Source of the DNA: Klebsormidium nitens
Taxonomy: Eukaryota; Streptophyta; Klebsormidiophyceae; Klebsormidiales; Klebsormidiaceae
Length of the DNA: 64,000 nt
Assembly: GCA_000708835.1 (NCBI GenBank)
Contig: DF237253.1
Coordinates: 38,883 to 102,882 of the forward strand
Reading direction: 5' to 3'
Shown here: one piece after another, positions 1-11,351 of the stretch
How positions within the stretch are numbered: the first letter of the stretch is position 1
Layout of the letters: the number at the start of each line of letters is the position of its first letter
Translations under genes and position numbers: made by a program
Notes under the pieces: generated by a model
The model's database searches: none
The model's input: the letters and a program-made list of their open reading frames with translations, nothing else
What the model was told of the DNA's origin: nothing

Positions 1-1202
1 CGAGCAGATTGAACCTAGTCAGACCCCCCCCGAAACTTCGAAGTGCAATCTTTGTGAATGGTTGCTCGCTCCCTCGCTCGTAAACGGGCCCCATACCGGG
101 AGAGACGCAACAGTGTTAGACATGAACGAAATAAGGTGCGTTCTTCGGCTAGCAGATTTCCCCCGGCGCGTGAAAACCAGAGCCCTCATCTCCAAGCTTC
201 GCCCGGGACGGCTGTTAGCCCTACTTTCGGGTCAACAAGTGCACCCAAAATGCACCAGTCGGTTCCCAAAGGTCGCTGAATGGTTTTATATACTGCTGCA
301 TCAAAATACTCCCCCTCCCTCTTCATTACGGCATGTCTTTGCAGCCGTTGACGGGGATCCAACTCGTCCCCGGTTATTCGGCACGACTCCGGACGAGCTT
401 TTCGGAAAGTGAATCGGCTCAAGTTGGATTCTGTTCGAAGAAATTTGCTGGCCTCTGCTTGTAAGGAGCGGCACCCAGAACGTCATATCCCGTTGCCGGC
501 ATGATCGTTTTTCCGCTGCGATGTCCAGGAAACAATTGACACGAACGCACTCCGAGAACGCCAGCTGTCCTTTACGGAGAAGACGGCCGTCACGCCCCAG
601 TCGTCGTACGGAGCTCAAGTGAGGTACTAGGAAGCTGCGATTGCCATGCTAACAAAGGTGAACCGTTCGCGCGTGAGGAACCGTTGGTAACTCCGTCCAA
701 AACATGCACGTACACTCTTCCTTGTGCCCACGTTTTCTTCGCACTCTGTGCTAGACCGAAAGAATCCATCTCTTACGCGCGTCCAACTATTTCTGGAAGG
801 CTCGTGTTCCAGTGCGCCGCACCTCTTACACTTGCACCGTTGGGCTTACTGAAATAGGCTGACAACCATCAGTGACACTTCCCCGGTTTCTCAGCTTGTC
901 AGAAGACCCTCTAGGTCTTCTCGCTCGTCCAAATGCTCTCTCGCTCGCACATAGCATGCTCTTGTTGATGTCACAACCCTTCACTCGTCCATACGACGCC
1001 CTCACGCGTTGCACTTCCGTTTGCGCTTTATCATTGTTCCACCATTCAGCACGGTTTCATCCGCACGTCCCACCAACCCGCCTGCGCACACGAGTCTCTC
1101 CCTTGCTCATACGGCTCTTGCATCTGGACACATCCGACTCGCCCGCTTGCTCATACGACCTCCCCGCTTGCTCATACGACGTCCCCCCTTATCTATACGC
1201 AG
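1..1202. other. No recognised exon; degenerate CATACGA repeats before the first epimerase exon
   Basis: I recognise no coding exon here, although missing N-terminal epimerase exons could hide in it. At about 980-1190 the sequence is pyrimidine-rich with loosely repeated segments around CTCATACGAC, which end at the acceptor of the exon at 1203. Read as protein in one frame they give repeated LLIRPP-like stretches, most likely a by-product of the repeat. Confidence 0.4.
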
Positions 1203-4200
1203 AAGGCCATGGCTGAGCTGCTCGTTGCGGACGCCACGCGGCGGGGCTTCGTCGACGGTCGCGCCGTCCGCTTACCAACGGTGGTCGTTCGGCCCGGCAA
1301 GTGAGATCGTCCGCAGTATGATCTTTTCGAGGAACTAAAATTTGATTATAAGGCCTCTGATTTTGATGGGCTTTCCAGACTCCTGCTCGTCATTTGACAA
1401 TCATCTTTTTATTACCGCGAAGTCAAACGGGGTGACTCGTCATCTCCGGTGCAACACTTGCACCTTTTGACATTCGCGTCAATTGAAGCCCTAGTAATCG
1501 GCGGCAGACGTTGCGGCATCTTAAAATCGTAGGCGAAGCAATGGTTTTCCCAAATCCACTGCTCGGAAGTGGTCCGGAGCAACCCTGGAAGGAATGTCTC
1601 TGCTTCTTCGTCGCCAGCGCATCACAGGCCCCGGTGTGCTTTCTTCGAAGATTGACTATTTTTCTGAGCTCCCCCGTTGTTTAAACGAGCCAGCAGTTCT
1701 CGGCCTTTTCAAGCCCGCGGTAACCCGGTTCTTGTCGCCCCGGCATACGTCCTTCGCTGGAATTCAGCGGCCCGAAAAGAAGACAGTTTGATTTCTTCAT
1801 CGAATCCACCAATTTGCCATGGTTTTCCGTCTGAGGAAACATGTCTTCTTTTTCGCGTATAAGTCCCCTTTTGAAAGCTTAGATTCAGCGTATAGATTAA
1901 GGTGACGGTATGTTTGCCGAACGCGTTCTGTCGAGCTGCTCTTGAAGCAAGGTCTTGGATCCGAAGTGGTTGCTCTGAGTTGCATGAAAAAGGTTTCAAA
2001 GGATTGTTCCGTTGTTCCGTTGTTCCGTTGTTCCAGCTTTCTCGTCGCCAAAATTTCACAAGCGCTTTGCAGGATGCCAGTTCCTTTCAAACGTCTGTCA
2101 GTGCCCTTCTCCACCGGTCTTTGCAGGCACACGTCTCGCTTTCCGTCAATTGTGGCCCACGTTGAGTTGCACCAGTTTCCCAGCCCAACAAAATCGGAAA
2201 CCCTAAACCCCGACTTTACCTGCTTTGCATCCCAACCCAACCCAAAATAAAATATCTAATCTACCCGTCCCCTTGGGCAGTTGCCGGATTCAGCGTAGCG
2301 TAACTCTCTGGTAAATCTGACGCTATTTTGCAGGCCGGCCCGAGCCGCTTCTTCTTTTGCCTCGGGTGTCATACGCGAGCCCCTGCAAGGCCAGCCGTCG
2401 GTCTGCCCGGTAGATCCCGACACTCCTGTCTGGATCCAGGTGTGACACGTGGCGCCTTGTCATTTGCAAGATCGCTAGCGCGAGTTGGCTCCTTTTGCAA
2501 CTCTTGTCTGAGGTTGCTAATCCTGGAGCTGTAGTGTAAGGGGAAAAGCGCGAGCTACTTTTTGACGGCGTTTCGACGGGAAGTGACAGACTGAGATTTC
2601 TTGCAGCATTCTGACACACGGCCAAAGTCGTCCAAATTCCGTGCTCGGGCGATCGCAGATTAGTAAGGTGCTTTAACCCTTTTCTAACCAGAAACTCGAG
2701 TTCCGCACGTTCAGTTCTTGTTTAGCCGGCAGCCTTCGTACGGGTCACGCTTGCGCAGACGGCTCATCACGCTCCCTTGGCCTCGACAACGTCACTTTGC
2801 CACAGCCAAAACCACGAGCCGTCCAAACCCTCGACCTGGTGACGTTAGTTGCCATCAGCAGAGACTCAATCCCACCTATTCCTCTGCAGTCCCCCCGGAA
2901 AGTGGTTGAAAACCTGATACGCGCGCACAACCTTCCGCGGTCTACGGGACCCGTCGTGGTAACCCTGCCGGGTTTGTCGGTGAGCCAAAGTAACCCAGCT
3001 GGAAAAGAGCGCGAGCGCGTAGGAGATTAAAGTCGGCGTCGTGGACTTGCATGCCCGCTTACTCTTTCAACATATGCGCCTGAGTCGCCAAGTTGGTTCG
3101 ATTCAACCCTCAAGATGAAAACGAAGCTTTAGGAATAATAAGGTGACCACCAGCACTTAAAGACGGGTCGGGTTAGGTTAGGGAGTTCAGGGTGAGTTAA
3201 GTTGCGGGCGGGCGGAGTCGGAGTTCAGATTGCCTATGGATCCCGTAATTCCTAACTCTATTGAAAATCCACGTTGGCCAAATTGTCAATGATGTCTCCT
3301 GTTGAAAAAATATTAGCCCCGCCAAGTGTGCAGTTTGAAAGCGTCCCATCCGAGAAAAAGCCTGGCATCCAAGCCTCAGAATGTTCCGGGGAACACGAAG
3401 TCCTATGATGCTTTCGCTGGCGCGATTGGGAGAGTCGTCTTTGGAATCGATCACTTCGAACACTGGAAGCCCCGGATTGACTTCCACCGTTCGAGAGCAA
3501 GTCAGGCCTTTCAGCGACGGCCCTTGTCATCAGTTGAAGCTCCCAGACACTCTGATGCCTTGCCTTTGGAGTGATTATCCTTCGGAGTTGTCCGTCATCA
3601 TTTTACTTCAAAGAAAGCCTTGAAGAAACCTTACTGAGCTCAGCCGCCCTTTCGCCGAAAGGCTGGATCAGATTCAATCCCTTGAAGCGGATTCACAAGG
3701 TTCAGCGGAATGGCCGGAACCAAATCGCTGGTTGTGAAGCAGAATGGCAAGATTTTGATTCATCTCTTCCGTATTCATTCGCAGGTCACTGTTCGCGAGA
3801 TGATCAACGCCGTGGTTTGGGCGAAGGGCCGAAGCGATTTGGTAAGCATCGCGTGCTTATGCATGAGCGGGTACCCGTTCGTGGAGAATCATTTGGGCAG
3901 CTCGAGCGGAAATGTAAAAGTCAAAGGTGTCTACATGGACTCTCTGGTGCCAGCAGATGTTGCAGGAAATCCGATGCGCTCTGCAATACGTGCAAGGAAT
4001 CAGTGCTCAAGGTTCGGCGTCTAGCACAGGGCGCTCTTTTTGTCTCCTTCAAAACTTGAAAATGTTCTCGGACGATTCATAGCTTCTTGTAAAGGCTTTT
4101 TGATCGAGGTGTTCTGCTTTCAGAGCAACGCCTGGTTGCCTTGTCAACCGGTTGCCAGTCTTGCTTGCTTGGATTCTCGTTGGAGCCGCAAAGGGACCGG

Positions 4201-5169
4201 CTTCTGGCGGCTTCCTTGCGGTTGAGTCCCGTCTTTCCGCAAGCGATGTTTGGACCCATCGAGGTCCAAGCACGGTATTTGTGCAGTCTTGTCCGGTGTC
4301 CTGGCCGGAAAGCCTGTGATCAAAAGTCCATCACCGCCTACACAGAAAGTGTTGAAACCAACGGTCAACAAGCTCGTAGCCAATATGCTGCTTTAGGTTT
4401 TCGAAAACGTTTCTTAGAAACGTTTGCAAATTATCACGACGAGGGGCTCACCTTCTCTCCCGAGGGACGACGTCCGGGCTTGCTTTGCTAGCTTCTCCTG
4501 TAAGGACAGAAGGAACGCATACGGTTTCAGCCCGACTGACACGGTCACAAACTGACTGCACCGCCCTTTGCTGTTTCCCAGGTCCGATTCGAGAGGCAGC
4601 CAGAAGTCGAGCGCATCTTCTGCTCCTGGCCGGGTCGAATAGACACCCCGGCGGCAAGCAGTCTGGGGTTTGAAGCCGACGAGTAAGGATTTTTACGGAG
4701 ACCAAGTCATCATCATCTATGTCTGTCCGCTGAACAATCCTCTTCTCGCAACAGGAAGGCCATGAAAAGATGCGCTGACAAGGATGAGCGTTTGAGCGTT
4801 TTCATGCACGTGGGTTTCAGGACTTCTGGGCGCCTTCTCAGACGTAGGAAAGTCAGGAAGGAGGGGCGCCGCCTCTTGAGGATCTTCTTATTCAGAAGAG
4901 CTTGTTACTCATGGAATGATACTTTTTCGAGGTAGAGAGCCCAGCATATATCAGAGATTCACTCCGCGGGATGAAATGAACTTATCAAAGAATACATTCC
5001 GGAATTGGAAGTCAGTAGCCGTTACCGGAGTTGGCTCTTGTCGGTTCGAGTTGAATGCAGCCTCTGAGCAGGGGACTCACATTATGCTCCGCCCGTTTTT
5101 TGCAGGAGCATTGAGGAAGTGATCCGGGCTTTCATCGAGGTTGACCTCGAGATGCCGACCAATCCGTGA
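1203..5169 (+). CDS. NAD-dependent epimerase/dehydratase, D-erythronate dehydrogenase-like (5' part not seen)
   Basis: Six exons join in phase: 1203-1300, 2334-2439, 2890-2979, 3785-3841, 4582-4682 and 5106-5169 (516 nt, 171 residues plus TGA). The protein reads KAMAELLVADATRRGFVDGR, then SSFASGVIREPL, SPRKVVENLIRAH, VTLPGLS|VTVREM and SWPGRIDT..LGFEADESIEEV. This is the C-terminal half of the extended short-chain dehydrogenase family that includes bacterial D-erythronate dehydrogenase (DenD) and related nucleotide-sugar epimerases. These enzymes use NAD to oxidise or epimerise a sugar or sugar acid. The first lysine of exon 1203 sits where the catalytic lysine of YxxxK lies in the family, so the tyrosine and the NAD-binding GxxGxxG should be in an upstream exon. 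I could not find those exons in bases 1-1200; they may lie left of the window. About 150 N-terminal residues of a usual ~325 are missing. The family is a firm call; the substrate is inference. Confidence 0.85.
2004..2035. repeat. 8-bp tandem repeat (TTGTTCCG), about four copies
   Basis: Three perfect units of TTGTTCCG and a fourth ending in A follow each other inside the intron between epimerase exons 1203-1300 and 2334-2439. It is a simple minisatellite with no sign of coding. Confidence 0.9.
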
Positions 5170-5930
5170 GCGACTGTCGGCCTCTCACCTGTGTTAGTTC
5201 ATGTTTGACTGATAGTTACAAATGTAGGACAGTTTGTACATAGAGAGAAGTGAGACTGTCATATGTGTTGTCTTGATTGATTCGACGTAGCGAGCGAGGT
5301 ACTTGATTGGACTAAGCCTTTCAAAAGCGTTTGTCGAGTAATAGCGTTTGTGCGCCCGACCCAGTGCATTGAAACTTCACAAAACCAGTGACTGATTGAT
5401 TTATGAGCGCGGCAGGACCGCACCGGCGGCCCGCCAAGCGAGTCATACACACAGGCGCGAGCACAGCATGCGCCGTTTGCTGCCTTCCTACGTACCCTCT
5501 TTAATTAGTGATCGTAAGGTGCTCGCCGTCCATACTTTCCAATTGCTGAATGCGTAAGCAAACGATCCAAGTGACGATTGAGTTGAGCGGATACATGCTC
5601 GATCATGCCGCCTCTTCCGAACTTACTTAGCTATTGATTGGATACAACTATTACCTGGGTATCACATAAGACGGTCGCACTACTTGTGTTGCACCGTTGA
5701 GGTGTGCCTTCAGTTGAAAGTGCCCATCAAAGTTGACGTATACGTGGGATGAGTCGAACACATGCAGCTATCATTATATACAATGAACCATTGGAGTGTT
5801 CCCTAGTCATATATGATGTTCCCTAGTGGTATATGATGGCACTGTTTTCAACCACGTCGATCGCGATAAGTACGGCGTCTTCAACGCTACGGTTGTTCTC
5901 AAGGGGCCCTCAAGCAGAGAGCAGAGCTAG

Positions 5931-6024
5931 AGATTGAGATTGAGATTGAGATTGAGATTGAGATTGAGATTGAGATTGAGATTGAGATTGAGATCGAGAA
6001 ATTGAGATCGAGACTGAGATTGAT
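5931..6024. repeat. Hexamer microsatellite (ATTGAG)n
   Basis: About ten near-perfect ATTGAG units run from 5931 to 5994, followed by a diverged tail with GATCGAG variants to about 6024. On the minus strand it reads as a serine/glutamine-rich ORF, which is a by-product of the repeat. Confidence 0.95.
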
Positions 6025-6059
6025 GCTAGAGGACCTGAAAAAGGACTAGTCTTAGGGTC

Positions 6060-6330
6060 ATTTGTGAGACGTAAAGAAGCCCGCTTACCTACTAATAGTA
6101 AGCACGGCACGGTAATATTGCATGGTCCTGGGTTTGTTTCTGGAACGGTACATCTGACCCCGTAGTTGAGTACATGTACAGCTCTGTGATTTAGGGAGGG
6201 GCAACTGGAACCTGATGCTCAAGAGGACTTACAATAAAACCTTTAGTTAGAGTTTGCTGACACGTAAAGAAGCCCTGATTACCTACTGACTAGAATCTCG
6301 GCACGGGTGTAACCCTGTCTTGTTTTATGG
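6060..6330. repeat. Diverged direct repeat, about 70 bp, two copies
   Basis: The segments at about 6067-6112 and 6261-6305 share the order ACGTAAAGAAGCCC, a TTACCTACT core, then CGGCACGG. They are followed by similar T- and G-rich sequence. The spacing is about 195 bp. It looks like an old duplication in intergenic DNA; no function is suggested. Confidence 0.65.
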
Positions 6331-7696
6331 ACGATATGCCCAACCTTGTACTAGCTTGATACATATAGGCTGTTTGGTTTTCAAAGTTTTCCAGCCACAA
6401 CTGACGTCGTTTTAAAACAGAAAAAGCACCACGGTAGGGTGTGTCCCAATCTGTCGGAGGCTTTGACAATCGCCTTCAAGCCGCAGATCAATTAGTGTAT
6501 TTAGCAGGCTCAGTATGAGCAATTGTGAAATGTAATCCGGTTAGTAAGCTGATCCTCGTTTGCTGAGTGCCGCGGGGGTCTTGGACCATCAAGCTCTACA
6601 GGTCTATCATGCATCTAATAAGTATCCCCATGTCATCCGATATGCCCATTTTATCTGATATAATGCCTCGTTCAGGGGGCTTATATTTCATACCGGGCCA
6701 TAACGGAGACTGCACTTTGTCGGGTCAGATTGAGAAGTGCGGCACTCTCCGGCCGTTTGTTCGATCTCTAGCAGGATTCCGCTTCGCGTACGTTTATCGA
6801 AAAGGCACCGGCCCCGTGTCGAAGCAACTTTCAGAAGCACTTGCCCCATGGTGTTCGAACACCATGAATACAACGAAGGGCTTGATTGAAATGCAATATG
6901 GCCTTTTACAATAATCACTCTTTTTGAAATCGCGAAGCAGTGAAGAATGTTAAGAACGTATGTTATGAGCCGCCGCACTAGCTGTTAATAATTCTGGACA
7001 TTCTCGCTAATCAGGCTGACAGGCAGTCGGCCCGGGGTCAAACACTGCACAGGATCCTGGCGTGATGCGGGGAGTTTAGGACGTCCGCTTTTGCCGCGAC
7101 CGGGGCTGCTGGGCTGCCGGTGCAGCACCGTCGTTTTACACCCCGTCGTCTTACACCCCATCTGTGCCGTGAGATGCATCGCACGCTGTGATGCAGACTT
7201 CTATCAATATCAGTTTGCACGTGAACGATGAAATGCTTGAGAAGCGCCCAAACGGCGTCTTCTCTCAGCTTCGTCCGCGGCGGGACCCGTCCGAGCAGTG
7301 GGTGCCAGGCGGCCCTCTGCGCGCGCGCCGCGTGGCCGGCGATATGACTCGATTACGACAATTGTACACGTAGCTGGAGCCGCGCGATCAATCAAACAAC
7401 TGAAGGGGGGCCGGCCTCAGAATGTCGGCCAGCTAATTTCTCTGAGCGGCCCAAAACATTAATTACGTACACTGAGCGGCTCGCGCCACTTCAATCTCAA
7501 AGCGTATGACTTTGGTAAGGAATCTCGTCGATCTGGGCCAATTGTGATGAGTACGACTGGCGCCTGCCTTAATCTCGTCTACAAACAAAGCGTCTGCTGA
7601 CTGCACGAAGCCGTCACGCATGAAGTTAGCGACTGCAAACATTTCGTGCAAGAAGACTTTGGCAGCGCGCGGTGCTCGCGAACGCCATGCTGACAT

Positions 7697-7770
7697 GCAG
7701 CTAGCCCGGCCCGCGGACAGTGCATCCGCTAGCGCGCCCGGGGCGGAGGGCCCGTTTTCCCGGGCTAGCT
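7697..7770. repeat. Inverted repeat, 13-bp perfect arms
   Basis: GCAGCTAGCCCGG and its exact reverse complement CCGGGCTAGCTGC flank a GC-rich spacer of about 48 bp. As RNA it could fold into a stem-loop. There is no terminator-like T tract and no known ncRNA signature. It may be a remnant of a small inverted-repeat element. Confidence 0.7.
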
Positions 7771-8610
7771 GCCTGAGGCCGGGCAACGGACTGGCGGAAA
7801 ATCTTCTGGGGGATCTACCATCCCCGGGCATAGTCGATTGCCCGAAGGTAAGGCCGGGGAAAGACTCCCCGAGATGTCGCGCGTCCGGTGATATGAGATC
7901 AGACGGGGGAACGTGCATGTATCGAGAATTGACATATGTCACAATCTACCAGAGTGCTGCACCTACCCGTAATTTGTCGTCATCCAGAAACCAATTCAGC
8001 AATCAAAATAGTGCCTGGCCACGGCTCTGGTTCCTGGCACCCGGTACAATCAAGATCCGTTTGTTTGGACAGCTGAGGCACAATATTCCAAACCATTTAG
8101 TGACTTCATCACGACTCCGCATTAGTACCAAGGTAACATGGGGGTAACATATCCCATTTTGGCATGGCACCTGATGATGTTGACGTGTCATATATCCGTA
8201 AACGGCCACCTCATCTGCATATCTAGGTCAAACCATGCAATAATGATCCAGCACGACCACCCAGCTTTGTTGTTTTTTCAGAAACAGTCTTGAAGCATAA
8301 CATTGTTCAGGAAATCGAGCACATGATGGGATAGAGGTTGTTGGCTTCTGACATTCGCTGATCCAAAATGTGGGAACGACGAACAGCTTTAAATCTTTGT
8401 ACTATAAGCGCGAAATAAGTAAGTATACTGCACACCCCTTGCCAGCAGGGGATGAGTCCGGTCCATGGTTGACTGATCTTCATGGACGGTTCCCCCTCGA
8501 ACTCTGCCTTCCGCTAGCATCATTTCTAGTCCTGGTTCATTAGGCTTGATGAGGCCATCTGACCCTAGTGGACAGCCACAATATATCAATCTGAACAACC
8601 TAATCCTTTT

Positions 8611-11351
8611 TCAAAATTGTTGGAATTGGTCCATTGTCCCTTTCACACAAAGCTGCCCCTCTGTGATGATATGGAAGGACTCGATGCTTTCCCAGCCGTT
8701 CCCTATGTCAACAGACACGTCACAGAATTTCTCTCCGCCCCAGAAGGAGAACTCTTTCAAGCCTCGGAGCGACGAAAGTCCGGTGATGTTCATGAACCCG
8801 TCTTTCGCTTCCCTTGTTGACTCTATGTGAACCGACTCCAGTTTTGAGCCGCATTGTTGAAGAATTCTCAGATCCTCCCCGGATTCTAAGTCGATCGATT
8901 GGAGGTTTTTGAGGGAACGGACAGAGGGAGGTATTGTGCCAAGAAAGACAAGCTCCTCGACGCTTGGGATGTTTGCTAGCCGGTGGAGTCCAAGTATGCT
9001 GGAGTAGGTTGAATCCTGGACCACCAAACGTCCTAGAGACACGGTCTGCAAGTATGAAGAGGGATACCCAATATAACCCGCCATCAAAACTCGTTGAGCC
9101 GGTAATGTACATTGGCATAGGTTTGTTCGTTCTGACCTTAGATTCCCAGACAAACGCACGTCATGTTCTGAAAGTTGAACACTGAGGTGCGGAAGTATGC
9201 CATGCCAGACCTTCTTCAAGATTCAATCATGATATAGTGCCACGCATTACACAAAGCTGCACGTTGCGGACCGAAGAGCATTTGAAGAGATCGAGTCCTC
9301 ACTTGGAGGCTGTGCAGATTCGGTAACCAAAGGGGAACGTTGAGCAACCATGCCCCGCCTATTCTCAGTTCCGTTAGGTTTTCAAGGAGACCGATTGGAT
9401 CGAGGTCCTTCACTCCGCAAGAGTGCCTTTGGGAGAGGCCGAGATGCAAAACCTGTCAGGAAATAAGCTAGGCTTAACGAGGAATTAACAGTTCCTCCTG
9501 ATTGAAGTGACAACAAGTGAGTATTACGTGCTCGCTGCAAGAGGATAGCTGCACGAAGCGGAAGCTTTTTCCAAGCGCGGTAATCCGGCTGCGATTCGTC
9601 CTTTACGACCACTTTTTCTATTACTGTCTACCTCGAGCCAGTACAGAATCTTTGCGAACAATCTCGTTCGGTATCATTGGGCTTGGGTCGACACACGTCA
9701 GTCTTGGTCGACTGATTGAGAAAAGGGTACAAATAGAGGAGAGAAGTCAAAGCCCGTGGACGAAGGTATACTTGAGAAAGGAAAGGTGCAAAGCACAACA
9801 ACAAAATGGGGACCGAAAGAAAAAGTGAAGAGGTTATAATTTGGGATCGTGTCATACCTTCAATTGTGTGAGGTTTGCCAGTCGTTTGAAGCCTGGGAAA
9901 GTTGAGCACGTTGAATATTGGGAAAGGAAGGCTTCCTTCAAGGACCCGGGAAGGTAATCAAAGTTGGTTTGGGTCTCCTCATCTCCGAAAGCAAGAGAGA
10001 CGACTTGCAAGTGATCTGCTTTGCTCAACCACTTTAGGGCGTCTTGTCCAACCTGGGCGACCTGCAAGAAGAAAGTTGCACTTCAGGTCAGATGACGATA
10101 TTGCCAGCAATAGGTCAGGATTCATTTGATGCAACCCAGCCCTTTGCATCAGCTGCACCTCATGACTGCAGCGTTCAACGACATATGTTCCGAGAGAAAG
10201 AAACAACTTCGAAGACTTCCGAGAGAAAGAAACAACTTCGAAGACTTCAAGTCACGCATACAATACTGAGAGATTGCCAATACGGTCACGAATGTTGACC
10301 TGTCAACACCAATGCTGGACCCACTATATAACGCCCACTCGTGCAGAACCAACTGAATCGGATTTAAGTCGGGCTTCTGGCAACAGCCCGTAGATTAATT
10401 GCTAAAAGGCTTGCTCGGATCATTCATTTTTGCTGCTCGGAGCGATTGAAGTTCCTTGCCTTCATTCTGACGAAATCAACCTTCTTCAGCTGACGTGCTT
10501 GAGGCAAAACCTGAGCGAGTTGCTCAACCGTGAGAAGAGGCGCACAGTTGAGCGTCTTTCGGAACGCCAGGCCTTCACAATCCTGAGGCTCTTCAAGCTA
10601 CTCCAATGCCGCTTGAAGTACTGCATGAATCCGTCGTTATATGGGCAAAAGCTCTCCTCTTCCGGAATCATGGAGTCGTTCGTGGGAAGGAAGAGGAACA
10701 CAGTAAGCTCCGGCCAATTGCACTGGTCCCGAACCAGGTCCCGCCAGGACTTGCAAGCAAGGCTGCAAAATATCGAGAAAGCACATTCTCAAAAACGCAA
10801 GTGTTGCGAATTAAGGGTGAAAGGTTCAGATGCAACTTCAATGCATTGCTTCTTTACAAGTCTACCAGTCAGCAGATTACTAGTCCTCCCAAAAAGCACG
10901 TGGGTCTGATCATCTCAGAAACAAGGGCATCTTCACAGAACACTGACAATGGTTTCGTGAAAAAATGGAGCAGCTATGCAATCAGCACATGCAGGCAGAG
11001 TGAGGCAATGTCAAATATATGGAATTCTCTCCATCAGGATTCAGCACACAGCTTGGAGCCCGGAGTATACTTGGTCAACTCCTTGCTACACCAGATCACG
11101 ATGCAGGCTATTGGTGAGTCGATCGTCAGATAAGTTGGAGATGGTAGAAGCTTGCGTGATTCTCATGGAGCCAATGGTAAGGGGAGCCGATGGTAAGGGG
11201 TGGCAAAATGTTCTTACCTGCACCTTGAAAGACCCTGAGCCCTTCTAATACACTCACTGCCAACTTGCAAACCGAGGCCTCTTGCATCTGAGGCGCTGCT
11301 GATGATTCTCGCTTGCAAATCTTCAGGCAAGTCAAGGACTGAAAAAGCCAT
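8611..11351 (-). CDS. F-box / leucine-rich-repeat protein
   Basis: The start codon is ATG at 11351-11349. Exons: 11351-11218, 10762 to about 10579, 10061-9858, 9452-9303 and 9045-8611 (stop); with the tentative donor at 10579 the total is 1,107 nt and phases agree (368 residues). Residues 1-60 form an F-box, with VLDLPEDLQARIISSASDAR followed across the intron by SLACKSWRDLVRDQCNWPEL. The remainder is LRR-like, with segments such as LLENLTELRIGGAWLLNVP and VRSLKNLQSIDLESG. By family knowledge, F-box proteins are the substrate receptors of SCF ubiquitin ligases and the LRRs bind the target. The end of exon 2 is the weak point. A second frame downstream, EQLAQVLPQARQLKKVDFV, also looks LRR-like, so an indel, another exon or a frameshift may exist near 10.45-10.6 kb. 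The target is unknown. Confidence 0.7.
10188..10245. repeat. 29-bp perfect tandem duplication in the F-box gene
   Basis: A 29-bp unit beginning TTCCGAGAGAAAGAAAC occurs twice without a gap (10188-10216 and 10217-10245). It lies between F-box gene exons 2 and 3 in my model, so it is intronic unless an exon was missed there. Being perfect, it is recent. Confidence 0.9.

Larger units (their letters stand above)
5170..8610. other. Intergenic region, no gene recognised
   Basis: This 3.4 kb lies between the stop of the epimerase (+) and the stop of the F-box/LRR gene (-), so both genes end towards it. It contains a hexamer microsatellite (5931-6024), a diverged direct repeat (about 6060-6130 and 6260-6330) and a 13-bp inverted repeat (7697-7770). 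Open frames of up to about 175 codons occur at 7.46-8.15 kb on both strands. I recognise no domain in them and see no splice-consistent chain, so I do not call them. Confidence 0.4.

Noticed and set aside
3160-3225. Telomere-like GGGTTAGGTTAGGG stretch
   Set aside because: There are only about two imperfect units and no array. It fits better as an inverted, diverged copy of the dispersed element seen at 26465 and 49577.
7463-8147. Overlapping 159- and 175-codon frames on opposite strands
   Set aside because: Neither has a recognisable domain, both are in GC-rich inverted-repeat DNA, and no splice chain supports either.
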